Assembly (NCBI GenBank): GCA_944548615.1
Contig: OX155961.1
Coordinates: forward strand, 10,872,673-10,936,672
Reading direction: 5' to 3'
DNA: 64,000 nucleotides
From: Micropterix aruncella
Taxonomy: Eukaryota; Arthropoda; Insecta; Lepidoptera; Micropterigidae
The translations under genes were made by a program, and so were the position numbers. Below are positions 34,301 through 49,300 of this stretch, piece after piece. Positions within the stretch are counted from its first letter, which is position 1. The number at the start of each line of letters is the position of its first letter. Below the pieces are notes generated by a model that saw only the letters and a list, made by a program, of their open reading frames with translations, was not told the DNA's origin and did no database searches.

Positions 34301-37300
34301 CCTTGTCTAAACGCCAAAGTCAGTAGTTGGTCAGTCTCTGGCACTGCATTGTAGGGTGACATTGGGTCATGTTGAAAATTTTATCTAGCAAAAATAATAT
34401 TTTTTTTCAATAACTCTTCTTCTAACAGTTCCGTCAACTTTTGTAACAGCGGATAGGAAAATTTAATCAATAAATAATTTAATTTTTATATCAATATAAT
34501 TTTTATATCACCGACACTCCCCTATATTTGTTTTACATACAAAATATATTATGTTCTCACTCAAACTCACATTCATTTTCTGACATTTTTTAAGTAAGTA
34601 AATTTTAACCCCCTCCCCCTCCCAACTCTTCATTTGATATTTGACAGGATTGATATAATAATATATGAAGTTACCGGCAATATTGATGAGGACGATCTTT
34701 ACAAAATCAAATACTTGTAGGGATTTATAAACTTGAAGGGAAAGCGAGAGCATTGTTTATATAGGGTATTAGATTGATCAATGTCATAGTAAGTTTTGGC
34801 AACGCTGGTGACATGCAGGTGGCGCTGATAGCATTGTATGGCAAAACTAATAGCAATTTACTTGACCATTTGAAATAACATTGATAATTAATGTTTTTTT
34901 TTATAAACGACTGATTGATGATAAAAACTCATTATTTAACCCATGATAACAATAATAGCATCAAATTATTAGTGCGATTCATTGCATTTTTATATAGGCT
35001 TACAGGAATCATGCGGAGAGATCAGAATGTCATCGCTTAGACTATTTGAACATTAAAGAGTCTAATTATTATGAATTGAAACCTGTTTAGCAAATAAAAA
35101 TTGACATCTCGATATAAATAATACTAAAATAATAAGGGCTTAGATATAAAAATTCGGCATGATTTGAGCACCATCTATTGGGCTACTGAACATAAGAGAA
35201 GAATAATCAATGTTTGGATCTATAAGTGCCATATAAACGTTGCATTTCATAGTAAAATCTTAGCTGCCAAAACGTAGTACGGAAATGAGCAATCTAATAC
35301 CCTCTAATCTCAAATTCTATGGCTTCGAAGGGGGAGTGAATGGGTGGTAAGGTGAACGCTCACATGTGGCAAGACAGCTGTCCTAAACCTACCACAGCCG
35401 GTCGTCAGCGGAATCCACTGCTCACCCCCCAGAAGTGTAAAAAATAGTATTATGATGGGCCCGACTCCGGTCGGTGAATTCCATGGCAGCTCCGTTTGTA
35501 TTTTATTTTATATAATCAATGGCGAGAGCAAGAGGCCAAGAGCGCAGCAGAGGTTTTATCCGTACGCTTCTTCTAACATCTGGCGAGCCGACTCATTTCA
35601 GGTGTATAGTCCTTTCCTCGAATTAGATGGAGCTTTCTGCCCGCAACACCCCCGACTACTGAGCTGGCAACACACAGATGCTGGAAGCCTCCATAAATAA
35701 ATAACGATAATAAACAACACATACTTACATAATGGTAGCAAAGGATGGGCGCTCATTCTTTTAATGTTGTCTATTTTGTGTTTTAATACCTGAAAAATAT
35801 CATTTAAATTATTTCAAACACTAAATAAAATATGGATGTAAGCAACTTCAAAATAATTACAAATGATTTAATTTATTTATGGAATTGTGATCATAATAAA
35901 ATAAAGTAAATGAATTAACATAAAGCAAACATACAAAGCGATTTATCTCCATGCGTCCCTTACACCCATAAACCCTAAATAAAACGATAGCTGTGCCACT
36001 AGAGCTAATGGTGCCTATAAACGATCACGGTGCAGTAGTGAGCTGGAAAAGATAGTGTGTAGTTGGCCTAAAAAGATACAAACAGAGAAAAGCGAAAACT
36101 CCGATAGGAATGCGCAAATCTAAAGAGGAAAACAACGCGTACGAAAGAAATAAAAACAGACAAAATAAAGTGCGGCGAGGAAACGAGCCAATTCATGGAA
36201 TAAATCATAAAAATTCAGTAATCAAAATAAACGGGGTAGATTGTAAGAAGTCAAAAACAACCAACGATAGCGGAAGTTTTTTTAAACAAAAGACTACATA
36301 CTGCGTTACAGAGAATCGCGAGACGAAAAACCACATCAACATTTTATTCCTAGTAATTTAAAAAAAAAAGTACTAAACAGTAATTAAACACTTTCGGAAT
36401 TCTTAGCCGTTATTAATCTATAACTTGCGGTGACAAAAATGTGGTAGATTTTGTAAGTCATTTCCGCTCCTCATGACTCCGACTACGATGCCTATGACAT
36501 TTTAAATATTGTATTAAATGTTACGTAACATGAGCAAAGCATTTGGAGATGCTGATTTTTCTATATTTTAACATTTATTCAAGAAAGTGGGTAAAAGAAA
36601 AGTTTTCAAGCTGCGTTTATATAGTTTTTCGTCTGCATATAACCTTAAAATCGAGAGGTAATCTATGAACTGACCGGTTTCATCAGTAGCTTCGAACGGT
36701 GAATAATCAGGCGGCAATTTTTCGCATCGTGACAGCCGGGAAACTGCAGCCCCCTCATCTGCACGTGTGTGTGTGTGAGAGGCCAAGCGCAGCGAGAGAG
36801 AAAGAGAGGGAGAGACACAATGACAAGAGGTAAAAGAGAGAAACGTGTAAAATATCATGAAATCAATACGCATACGACGAGATTCCCAATCCCTCCGACA
36901 CCCCCGCACTCGATCGAACATTGCTTGCTACGACTAACGACTAGTGGCTGAGAAACAGAGGATGCGGATGCGGACATACGGAATGGCGTTGTGTTTCTGT
37001 ACTTTCGTTTTTTCTTTAAATTATAAATACATTGAGAGGTTTGTAGGACAAGTGGTGACGTTTCTTATCTTTTACTCGAAAAAAAAAATGCAATTGTGAC
37101 GGGCTTATGATGATGTCCTAAGCACAATCATAGTATAAAAGACCATACCTTGTGATTTTATATATTACTTTTTAAAAGTGACGAGTCTGTCTGTTTGTCC
37201 GTTTGCACCTGGGTCTCAGAAATTATAATATGTCCTTGAGAAAAATGGTTAATGGCAAACTACTCGGCATGGTCTAAAATGGGTTCCCCAATTCTTATTT

Positions 37301-40300
37301 TATTTTATTTATTTACTTTTTAATTAGTTTCTTTAATTTCTTCAATTTTACATTGCTTTCGAAAGGGTCGCCATTTCGGAACACTATTCCACCCGGTTTG
37401 AAATGTCAAAAAGGCCGTATGCACGGTGCCGAAATGCTTCCATAGTGCATTGTCAAGGTGGGACAGTCCTTAACAAGCAATAATCAAGTATGATTTCAGC
37501 TATTTCTTCATATAAATTATAGTTTGATGGATGTTGCGTTAGTCACTGCTAATTTCTCCCATCAAAGGGCAAGTGAGCCAGTGAGCTTGTGGCAGCGTTG
37601 CCATATGTATATATCTATCAACTAGATCATACACCCTACAAAATAAATTACATACCATTTTATTTCTTTTTAAATTCCTGAAATGTGTGGACATAGATAG
37701 ATTATTCTACAAATATATATGCTAAAAAACTTATAAGATCACGTTGCATGATGTTTCGAACCTTCTTTATATCATGGTCAGATTATATCATGATTGATTG
37801 AATCTATGTAAACCACATAGCAGTAGGTTACTCAGCTTTGGAGTTCGCAACTAAACTCGTGGCTTACTCCATATAAAGTTTCAATATTCATTTTGAACTA
37901 TTACAGGCCCGTATTAGTGGCCGCAGTGATTCAACGTGATCGCTGAGCATGTGGCAATACAGCTGTCATAGTTTGTTTGTTAGTTTGACTGGGCTTTTTC
38001 CCGCACTTGGCCTCTTGATTGGGCCGTTGTGCGTGGCTCATGTTTCCATTTATGTTACTCCAGCCAACCCAGGCTGTCCCAGAAGGTTAGCAGCCTGTTT
38101 GGGTTGCTACAGGCCTCCGGGAGAGATGCTGGAGATTGTAGTATTCTTGCCCGTTGCTCTGCCACGCTCCTGCATTCCATGAGCACATGCTGTGGCGTTT
38201 GTTCTTCCTCCATGCATCCTCTGCATAGAGGGCTGTCTGTCACACCTATGGTAAACAGGTGTTTATTTAGGGGACAGTGGCAGTGGTGTCTATCCGCATG
38301 TGAGCGTTCACTTTACCACCCATTCACTCCCCCTTCAAAGTCTTAGAATTTGAGATGGGAAAAGTTTTAGATATTTTTTCTAGGAAGGAGTTGATTATTT
38401 TCCTGGAGAGACCAAGATATTTAGAGAGATGTAACATAGATCTGGCTGGTAGGCCACAAGCGCCAACTTTCGCCGCATTAAGGTGGACAGTAAAGCCGCT
38501 CCGGGTGGTACATTTGCTTGATCATGGTATTTGTTTAATTTGTACTCGTGGTCTTTTTGGATATTTGATTCCCATGGAACAGTTAATTCTACAATAATGG
38601 CCATCTTCTGAGATAGGGAGTAGAGTTATATCGGGACGGAGGGCTGTGCATCCAAGACTTTCAGGTAATTGATATTGCTTGGAAACCGAATCGATCTCCA
38701 GAATCAAATCTTAAGCTTTCTCGATTATTGAGAAAGGTTTTGTAGTGGAATGTTTTTTGCCTTTAAAGTCATCCCGCACAAACTGTATTGGGGGTTTGGA
38801 GGGTACTGTCAGACCCTTGTCGGGACGAGCCACTGAGGGCAAAAGCCACAGCAAAGACTTTGTTGTGACGGTAAGTGTACTGTCCTTGCAGCCAGCTAGA
38901 AATATTTATAGCTGTGCAAGGGCTGTTCAGCTGTGTCATGTTAGCTAGAATATGTGTAGCTGTGTTGCTACAAAGAGCATGAACTATCCTCTGAATAGCT
39001 TCAACGAGCGAGGTTACTGGTGTCTAGAAGTGTATGCTAAAAGGCATTTAAATAAAATTTCATACATTATCTTTCAGTGCATTGGAGGAGGAATTCAAAA
39101 GTCCCCAAACGTTGTCCAGTCTTTCTGGCACTGAAGGCCAACAGCATGTTGCTGTCGTAGTCTCCTCGCAAGAGGTATTTCTTCAGGTCCTCATTGCTCA
39201 TAGTTGTACTACCATACCCCAGACCAGTGCCATTCTGGATGATTCCAGCAAGAAACTTTTTGTGGAAGTCCACGCGGGCTTGTAGATCATTTGAATCACT
39301 ACGGCCTGGGACAGAATCAAAGTTCTGTTTATTCTCGAGTTGTCATAGAGGAGAGAGGGCAGTTTTAGAGCTAGCCCAAAATTGCGTTTGGACCTGAAGA
39401 GTCGAGGGGTCAGCCAGTTTGGCTAAAGCCAGCCAGGATTTTAAGCCAGCTGTCTACACATAGTTGCTTCAACATCGGACTATTGTTTGGTGGGTGTGTA
39501 TTGGTCGCCACTGTCAATTCAGAAGCTATTTTTATCAGCTTTTGTAACTTATATATTCATCAAGTTTTGTAAAGAAAAATAAAAGAGATACTAATTCAAA
39601 TTTATTCAATTCTACATAGATTTTTTTACGAAATAAAGTTGGGTTCTTGTATAATATGAAAATGACTGCATCCCTGGCGGCCTTTGGAGCTATATTTCCG
39701 ATAAACATGTTTATCATAAATATTAAAAGATTTTTATCATAAATATTGAAGTCTTCATAATTTACATTATAATCAAACTTAGTTACTACTTTTCAAGGAA
39801 TAATAAACATATTCTACCTCATTGGAGTTTTTATTACTAATTCATAAACAAACGCAGAGCTAATTCATAAACAATGGGCTGCTCCTACCCATCCAATTAC
39901 ACAACATAGTTAAAGCCTATTTTAGGTGTGAGTTGCCACAACTGGGAAACTAAAATATCACTGTAAAAATTGGTGCTTTCAAGATATCTTTTACTGCGAC
40001 TGTTTCTAATCTTAATTGTGAAATTTCACAATGGGCGGGTTTATTATCATACGACAATCTCTTACAACCAACCCTCCAACCCTACTATGATGTTAATATG
40101 AATGTGTTATGTAACATGTGTGTCTTGTTATTGCATTTGATGACAGAATTAAAATGCAATTCCTTTAATTTTATCCCAACGGAAAATGGCGACCCAGCCG
40201 GGAATCGAACCCGGAACCTTACAATGTATTATTAGGCAGCTTAACCACTATGCCACCAGGGAATGTCAGACTGTCCAGCGGATTATCAAGCTTGTACAGT

Positions 40301-43300
40301 AGATAATAGATCAGATCTATTGATGCAGTTACCGGTTATTTCTTTTGTCTACTTCTAATAACAACCCACGACTAATCTATATTCATTACGATTATATTTG
40401 GATGCAATATTGTTAGCGCTCGAGTTATCAACTCTGAATATTTCTGATCATCTTGGATTTTAGTAACTTGTTGTAAAATAAAAAACTAAGCCACTTCACA
40501 AACTCAGTAGTCGTTATAAATAAAAAAGGAACAAACTTAAAATTTAAAAGCGAAGCCATTCAAAGACGTCGATATTAAAAGCATCGTCCGCACTTGTGTT
40601 ACAGCCTAGAGCGTTCGCTGCGCAGTACACCATATAGGGTGACGAAAAAAACACAGAGTCGTAAAAAAAAAACACAATAACGCCACAAAGAGGGTTCAGG
40701 TGTCGATATAGACAAAATAGAGCGAAACCGCTGTTTTCACGTACTGTCATAGTGGTCTTTTCTTTGGGAGGCACCTTTTTACTAGACCTAAAGCTCCCCC
40801 GCTCGGAACGCTGGAAAAGAACACGCACATACATGCAATATATGATGATAAATCGGCCCTGGCGAGGTTGATAGACAAGGTTGTACTATACCCTAATCCA
40901 GCAATTATCAGTAGAATGAAATTGATTTCTGAGGACCCTCATAAGATGACAGTAATTTTAAATAATCAGCAAAGATTCTAATCACCAATCCAAAGTGTCC
41001 CCCACAATCATTACTTTGAAATTATAAATAGGATAAAATGAATTTACCGCTTGAAGTTTGTAGCACCCGACGTTTCAGTGACGTTGCAGCTGCCATTGTC
41101 CAGGGTAGACTGGTAGAGTCTACCCTGGACAACGGCAACTGCAACGTCGCCGAAATATCGGTTGCTACAATCTTCACGCGGTAAATTTGTTTTATCCTAT
41201 TTATAATGTCAAACAACTGCGATAGTCTTTGATTTAATATTTGACAGATGACAAAATCTGTTTTTCATTGCTCAAATGGTATTTTTTAACAAGAAGAAAT
41301 TTAATTTTAGAAACTTGAATTAATCTCAATATTCCCATCAATCGAAAAGTTAATTTAACCACTTTTAAAGTGTAAATATTGTGTATTTATTTAATTATGT
41401 GAAAAATATTTTAAACTGGGCATAGGAAAATTGATATGAAGTAGTCCAGGAGTACATAATATGTGATACTATATATGTACACTTGAAAGTTGTCAACTAC
41501 TACGAGCTAACCCGCCACTCCAGGAGGTTATAACAATATCTGATCATTCTTTCTCCCATGGCTAGAACGCAGAGACTTAAGGACTACTCAGTCCACCGTC
41601 TAACTACACCAACAAGCCCATGGGAGTTCAACGCCTTACCGCTAGGCACTGAGAAGTGAACCCAGCGGTCCAATCTCACTCCCTCACAATCAGATTTAGA
41701 TGGATTTTCCATCCTCCAGTCTCGACACAGAATCAAAGTCAATTGCGCAGCCTGCCTCTACCTGATGTGAGAGGTAATTCAGTTTAAATTAATCTGGAAT
41801 CGTGGCGCTATTTGCCCATCAATATCACCTTGGGATCGTGTGGGAAACGTATCATTTCAGAGGTAGCTGACATCAGGTCAACAAACACCAACTTAGGAAA
41901 CGGACCAGACCGTTTGCAGACTTTGTTATTCGCCGGAGTGCCCAGTTGGTCAGCAAACGCTGCACGATGCGCAAACTGCCCAGTACCGCCCAAGGTATTA
42001 CCCAGATTAATTACAAAAGAGATTGAACAACTGATCACCTGTCCTCGACGTCAGCCTTGAGCCCAAAATAAACAAACAGGTCATCAGGCCCAAGCCGCCC
42101 AGAACCGTTAGATACCCTATGTATGTACAGTACAGTGTGTACAGAACACTAAGTATGTACAGTACAATCTGATGGATTCTACAAGCATGTCCTTCCTGAA
42201 ATAGTGAAGGAAGCATGTGCGCATGGCTCAGATATTGTGGAAACGCACTGATTAATTTCGAAGCCAGGATTAAAAGAGCCATATCATTTTTTTTTTCTGT
42301 ATTATATAGTTACTAAATTTGAAAAAACTTATGCATTTTGGTTCATTCAAAATAGTGCTTAAAATATAAAATAAGTGCTTAATGATAGGATGACCCTAAT
42401 TTAAAGGAAAATAGCATGTAGTCTTTCTTTTAAATAGCCATGCGAGAATTGTACGTTCTCCCCATCTCCTATGTATTACGTAACAAACAGTGAAGTTTAG
42501 TAATTTTGTTTAAAAAAAACGCAAGGAATGTTGTCTTCTCCAAGTTTATCTTAGAGATTTTTGCAGTAGGATAAACCATTGAGGAATTATTTTCTTGTCA
42601 AAACTTGTCTTGCCAAAACTTGGATTTTTCTACTCCACCTTTTGTAAGGCTATTCTGGATTAAAGTATAGTAAATATGCAGATCATGCTGCATAGTATTC
42701 ATATGATGTTATAATAAGAATATACATGCATATAGTATAGAACCCATCAATTTCAATGATCAATGCACAGGAGTTATTCATTTCTGCATTCAAGCCTCGG
42801 CATGGACAATAAATGTTACCACCTATACGACATAAAAAATTAATTATAATTATGCAGTAATATCCTAAACATGTAATGGGAAAAGGGAACGAAATATGGC
42901 AACATTAATTCCAAAAAAAAAAACAACCTATCATTAACCTGAAATTAAGAATTGATTAAAAAACAAATATGAATCGGTCTCCGTGTTAAAAGCATATTGT
43001 CTAAAATTAAAATAAAACAATAAAATGTGATGAGCGGCATAATTCTAGTGCTCGCTAATTTGCCTGTAAGTACACACGATGATAATGTGCTAGCACTCGC
43101 TAAAACAAGGCGCAATTCTACCGTCTCTGAGTAAAGTTCGTATGGCACATTTTTTTATTTTGATGTGAAAATGTTTCCAAAAAGCTCCACTACTAGTCCC
43201 GCTAAAGTTAGAGATGTAACAAAAGCATCCGCTTTGCTTTATTATAACTAATGCATTGCGATTTGCACAGGTATCTGATCAATCTACTTTAACAGGGGCT

Positions 43301-46300
43301 ATATACAGGATGTGTCCCAAAAGTCATAAAATATATTTTTTATTAACCCCTCACGTTGCGAGGTAAAAACTCACCTATCACTTTTGCGCGCGACATATTC
43401 GCGCAAAAAATCGACGCGAGTCAACGGCCTTGAGAAAAACGATCATAACTTATAAACCACTAATCGGATTAAAAAAAGATAAATAGAAAAATGATCGCAT
43501 TGAAATTTGACATATAAAACATTATAACCTTATCTCGTAAAACAATTAAGATAATAATGAATAAATATTACAAAATTGGCAAACTGAAAAAACTCGCCTA
43601 TAAAATCATTTCGATTTTTTTGTAAATACAGTTTTTGTAAATATCAAAAATTGTAAATACAGTTATGTTCTTTATTAAATGCTTTACCAAAGCGATATTT
43701 TTTTTTTACTTATTTGCATACAAAAATACGGAAAAAATATTTATTTATTCAGCCAAGAAAAATTGTATGTATTCTCGTAAAAAAAATTTTTTTTAATTTT
43801 TAATTTGTGACTACTTATGGTATTTTTTTATATGAAATTCTTTCAAAATAACTTTATTACTACATCACTTCTTCTTAGAAATCACACCAGAACTTTGAGC
43901 TTTGTCTGATATTATAGAAAAATCTAAAGTTTTGAGAGTTTCCGACTTCCGAACCTAATAATAAACTTTGAATGCCCATAATATAAAATTCGTTAGATTT
44001 TTTCAATTATATTGTCTTATCATAGACTTATTATATGTCTAATAACTAATTACTATACTCCAAAGAGTCACATTTCATCGAAAAACTATGGAAAATCGCA
44101 CTTTTTTCTCTCATAGTAATTATCAAAACAAGTTTCATTTTCGCGAGCCATATTAGAAAACAACATATAATGTTCAAAATACGCCTAATTATGTGATAAC
44201 TTAGGATGTAAATGAAGCAATACCTATTTTATTAGTAAATTAAAGCGACATTACGTCATGTTTCGCGATATAACGGGATATTTCACAAACATTACAAAAT
44301 AAAAACGGCCATTTCTCGCGAGCCGTTTGGTTTTGCCAAAGTGTTTTCTTCGAAAATTCGTGAAAAACAGCAAATGGGCTGTGTAAATTGTTTAATCCTA
44401 AGGCCTAAACTACTTAAAAATGGAAATTACTTACTTTTATCCGGTATACACTTCACTTATATACACAAAACAATTCACAAAACAAACACGTCGCGGAATT
44501 ATACGCCGCCGCGGGTGGCCGTTTCGCGACTGTCGTCAGAAATGAGGTCATCGATTTTGTAAGGGATGTAGTAATTCATATTTCTAACATCGCATGCGGC
44601 AATCGAGCAATTTCATAGTAAGGCATATTTGGCTATATTATGGCATCATTCGATAGAATATACAATCGCATTTCGAAATTTAAACGACATTTTCTTGAGC
44701 GGCGAGCGCGATATCCCGTATGGGATGTTTTGGATTTCAGCCGGCCGCCATACATATCCCGCAAGGGATGTTAAGTGCCTAGCGGGTTAAAAGACTAATT
44801 GACAATACAGGTACAAATTGTTAATATTCTTCACGAGCATCTACACATTTTTTCCACCGACTTTTCCACCGACTCTCCCATGCCCGGTACGCCCTCTCAA
44901 AGGCCTTGATGGGAACCTCCTTGATAGCTGTTGTCAAGGCCGCTTGGATAGCATCAATGCTGTCAAAACGGCATATTTTGAGTGCAGTCTTGATTCTTGG
45001 GAACAAAAAAAAGTCGCCAGGAAGTCCAAGCCCAGCCACACGTCTCTGCGCGTTGTCGTGATGCAGTACCCGGGTAGCGGCAATGTTTTCTACACGCGAA
45101 TGACCCTTTTCCTTAATCTTTCCGAAAAAATTCGAGCAATTCGTGAGTTTAGGAAGATTTTTTGTTAAGGTTTGTGCAAAATTTCATCACCCAGCATTGC
45201 CCGAAAGTATCCGACATCGCGCATCGTGACGTGGTGTTGAAACAAGGGTGTACTAAATCAGCTATCCTGATTTTTACGATTCTCTCAGCAGACTGATTGT
45301 TCATGCGCTATGAAGATAAGGGTCGCCCCCCACCTTTCTCAACCGGTTCGATTACGCTGCGACCAGTGCAGCAAAAAAAATCTTTATGAGTTTTGGGACA
45401 CACCTTGCATGCTACAAATTGAAAACTCCGAAACGAAATACGTAAAAAATGAAGGGGCAAACTTGCTAAAATTATTTTGTTACACCAAGGTACCGCCCCA
45501 GCACACAAGTCCACAGTTGCGATGACTGGCATTGAAGAAGCTGGTTTGGAAGTACTGGAACATCCCCCATTCTTACTGTACCCTTGCCCCTAGTGATTTC
45601 TATCTATTTCCGATATTAAAGGATCATCTAAGAGGTAGAAAATTTGAAGATAATGACGCGGTAGTAGCTGCAGTGCAGGAATTTTTAGGTGATCGGTAGG
45701 AAGAGTTTTTTAGGAAGGGTATTTTATGTTTAGAAAAAAGATATATCCAATGTATAAACCTTAAAGGTGACTGTTGATAAATATAATAAGACAAAATTTG
45801 TACAAAAAGAAAAACCGGCTACATTTTTTTTATTAGTGCAGCAGCCATGTTATGGTGATACTTAGAACGGGCTATCATAATTGAATGCGTATACAAAATT
45901 TTATGTATGTGCTGTTGACCGTTGAGGAGTTCTCTCGTTGGAAGCCAACCCTGGGTCCCGCAGTCCATGGTGAAACTTAGAACAGGCTGTCGTAATTGAA
46001 TACATATACAAAATCTTGTGTCTGTGCCGTTGACCGTTGAGGAGTTCTCTCGTCGGGAACCCAGGGTGTAGAATCAGGTCATGCTTACCATAAAAATAAA
46101 TGAATTGTTATCGGAATTGAACCAACATGTAAATTTTCAATTTCATATGATAATATTTGAGGAGTTCCCTCAATTCCTCATCGATCCCATCATCAGAACA
46201 GGATTTTGATAAAAATGGGACCAATCTGTAAGTATATTCTTTCGAATAAAAAAAGAATTTTCCAAATCGGTTCATAAATAGCAGAGTTCTGAGGTAACAA

Positions 46301-49300
46301 ACATTAAATTAAAAAAAAACAAAAAAGATACAACCGAATTGATAACCTCCTTTTTTGAAGTCGGTTAAAAAAAACATTCAGTAAAAGTTAACTTCATCAT
46401 ACTCAGTATCACTTTTTATTAAACGCCGTAGTAGTTCTAGTTATATTATTTTCCTGTTTTTTGTTCATTCACCGGCTTGAGTTAGACAACATCTAAATGG
46501 TACTGCAATCTTGATCATTCCTTCCAATGTGAAGCCTTGTACACTTGTCTTTATTTAGGGAGATGAGCCACTTCTTGGTCCACTCGGAGATTCGGGACAG
46601 GCCATTGTATAGCTGTTCATGTTTGAGGAAAGGGTCTGCAGAAATCTTCATATCATCAGCATAGAAGGTTAGGCGACGGTGTCGCTCAGACGCTTACTTC
46701 ACTTGTATCCGGCCAATGGAGTTGATCAGTCATTCTTAACCTCAATCAGTCATTCTTAGTAATTATTTTATCATTATACAGTGATCATATCTGTGACATA
46801 ATTCACTTCAAGAAGTTTGTTAAACTGTTTTTGATCAGCCAAAAACTAAAATAAAATTTAAGCTTTTTTCATAGTAATTAGCCTGTTTCGTAGGATTATT
46901 GTATAACATTAGGAACCAGCCCCTTGCATAACATAGCCTGTTGCATTAGGAACCAGCCCGTTTCATAGCAATCAGCCCAAACGGGCTTGATGTTTAGTCG
47001 TTAATACTACCCCGAGATTCCTACCCTATACGATTTTACTCAGCGACGGCAAAAATGCATCAATCGACTCGTAACTGTACAATAAATCACTCGAGACAAT
47101 TTACAACTGAATTCGATTAATGATAATTCAAATAAATGGAGAAAAATGATATTTCATTAGTATTTTTTTAATCAAACGTTGATGTGTTGTTTAGAATTTC
47201 TTACCACACTGGCTCCTCTTCCCGTCTGGCCGGCGATTCCTGTCGGCGGCTGAGGCGTGGACGGAATTGGAGGGGATGTACCACTCGGGGATGTAGATAA
47301 TTGATTCCTGCAGAAGAAATATTGTATAATTGCTAATTAAAATTCTCCTGCTATTCAAGCACGGTCAATCTGAGGGGTGAGTGCACCTTGATGCCTGGTT
47401 TACATGATGGCAGTGACTGGAACAGTGACTCAAATTTTTGGCACCAGTCACTGGGTACATGCAGGTCCTAGTGTCAGTTTGCTGTCTATTTTTGACACTT
47501 TTATTTTTGAAATTTTTGGCGGCCGTGATTGTAGGACTGTGGTGACGGCTGGTGGATCGTTACCCTAGGACCTCCCGGCGCTACTGGATGGTTTGCGCAC
47601 CGTGCAGCGAAACCAATCGGTAATTACTGAAGGAGTCGGGAGACTATGGAAATATACTGTCGTCAATCACTCATGAAATGACCAATTGGTTACCTGATTC
47701 TGAATTCAGGGCCCGGCAAAACATGCCAATGGTCCGAGATAGATTCAAACTAAATCACCGCTGAATATTTGGCAGGTAGAGGTCGCGCAAGCGACTTCAA
47801 ACTTGTAACCGTTACGGAGTTAATGGGAGCTAGTGGGCATTTGGGAGCTAATGGACCCTTGCTGAGTTGGCCACGAAGACCCATTCTGTTCAGGGTTGGT
47901 CACACTCACGGGTCAACACCCATCCGGCGGCCTCCACGCATGAAGTGCGAGCCCGGGCAGGACTCTGGCCTTAGGGCTAGTTTCCCCTAGGAATCAACCT
48001 CTGGCGCTCCTGGACGGTCTGCGCACCGTGCGGCATTAGCCAATCGATTGCGCACTCTGACTAACAGTCGGGGGAGTCTGGAAGCAGTGCTGTTTCCTAT
48101 AGAGCGGGGGTGGTTGCGGACCTTAAGGCGGCTGCTCTTGAAACGACCATCGGCTACCCAATCCTGGGTGAACAATTCGGTATACACCGTTTCACCACTT
48201 TGCAAGGGAGAGGACCGCGCAAGCGACCTCGAACTCGTAACCAATCGAGAGACCGGAGTAATCTGGTCGCAATTGGAAGTGAGGGCGGGAGTGTAAGCCC
48301 GCTGGGTAACACACCTGGTTATCTCGCAGTTAAGGCGTTGGCCTCTTACGGGCATGTGGCGGAGCTTGACGGTGGACTGTTTTGTCCAAGTCTTCTGCGC
48401 TCACTTCACGGGAGATAGACGACTAATCGTTAAAACTTCCTGAGGTGACGGGTTCGCCCGTTGTAGTTGACAATTATATTTGTAACCATTCCGGAGGTTG
48501 TAGGTAACCAGATGGTTAATTCTACACGGAGATATCCTACCAAAGCTGGTACTCAGGAGGCGAGGTTGGCCGCTGGATACCTTTCCCGGTGCCTCGCCGT
48601 AAGGCGTTTGCCTCTGGCGGGCATGTTGGCTTAGCTAGACGGTAGATTTGTAATCGTCTCTGTCTTCTACGCTCACCTCGCGGGAGATAGTTCGTCACCT
48701 CGCGATCATAATCGTTACAACTTCCTAATGTGACGAGTTTGCCCGTGTAGTTGACACCTATAAGTGTGGTGACAATGAGTTCAGTACAAAAACGTAAAAT
48801 GAAAATATTATTGAAAAAATCTTTTATTATTTTGTTTGGAGAAGTCATTTTCAGTTAATTTACATGATATGCTTGAGTCAAAATGTAGCAAGTACACACA
48901 ACAACAAACTGGCAGCGACTGCCCGAACGCATCCAGACAATACCAGTCTAGAAGCTAGTCAGGAAGCTACTGGGCCCATAAAGAGAATGGGAGAAAATAG
49001 AAAAAAATATAACAGTAATAATCATACTCAAACACACTTCCATATAAGCACTCGATAAAAAAAAAACAAAATGTATACATCTTCCACATGCTTCGAAAAG
49101 ATAATTTAGTATGTATGGGTATATGTATCTTGGAAATTCCACACTGACGCTTACCTATCGTGCGAGTTTTGTATCACAAGGAATCCCGTATCCGGTAACG
49201 AAGCAGGATCACTGCTGAGTGCCAGTAGATCCAGCTCGCACTCATCTTCAGTCCAGCAGGCCGCACCCCTCAGAAGAAGACTGATATCCATCTCCTGCAC

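Noticed and set aside
36568..36951. Small frames with Ser/Leu or Arg/Gly-rich runs
   Set aside because: Driven by GT and GA microsatellite sequence; no family motif or splice context.
48000..48418. Overlapping frames of ~100-120 residues in 665-family copies (also 54717-55246 and 61718-62715)
   Set aside because: The same DNA gives different interrupted frames in each copy and none is conserved across copies, so the family is treated as non-coding.
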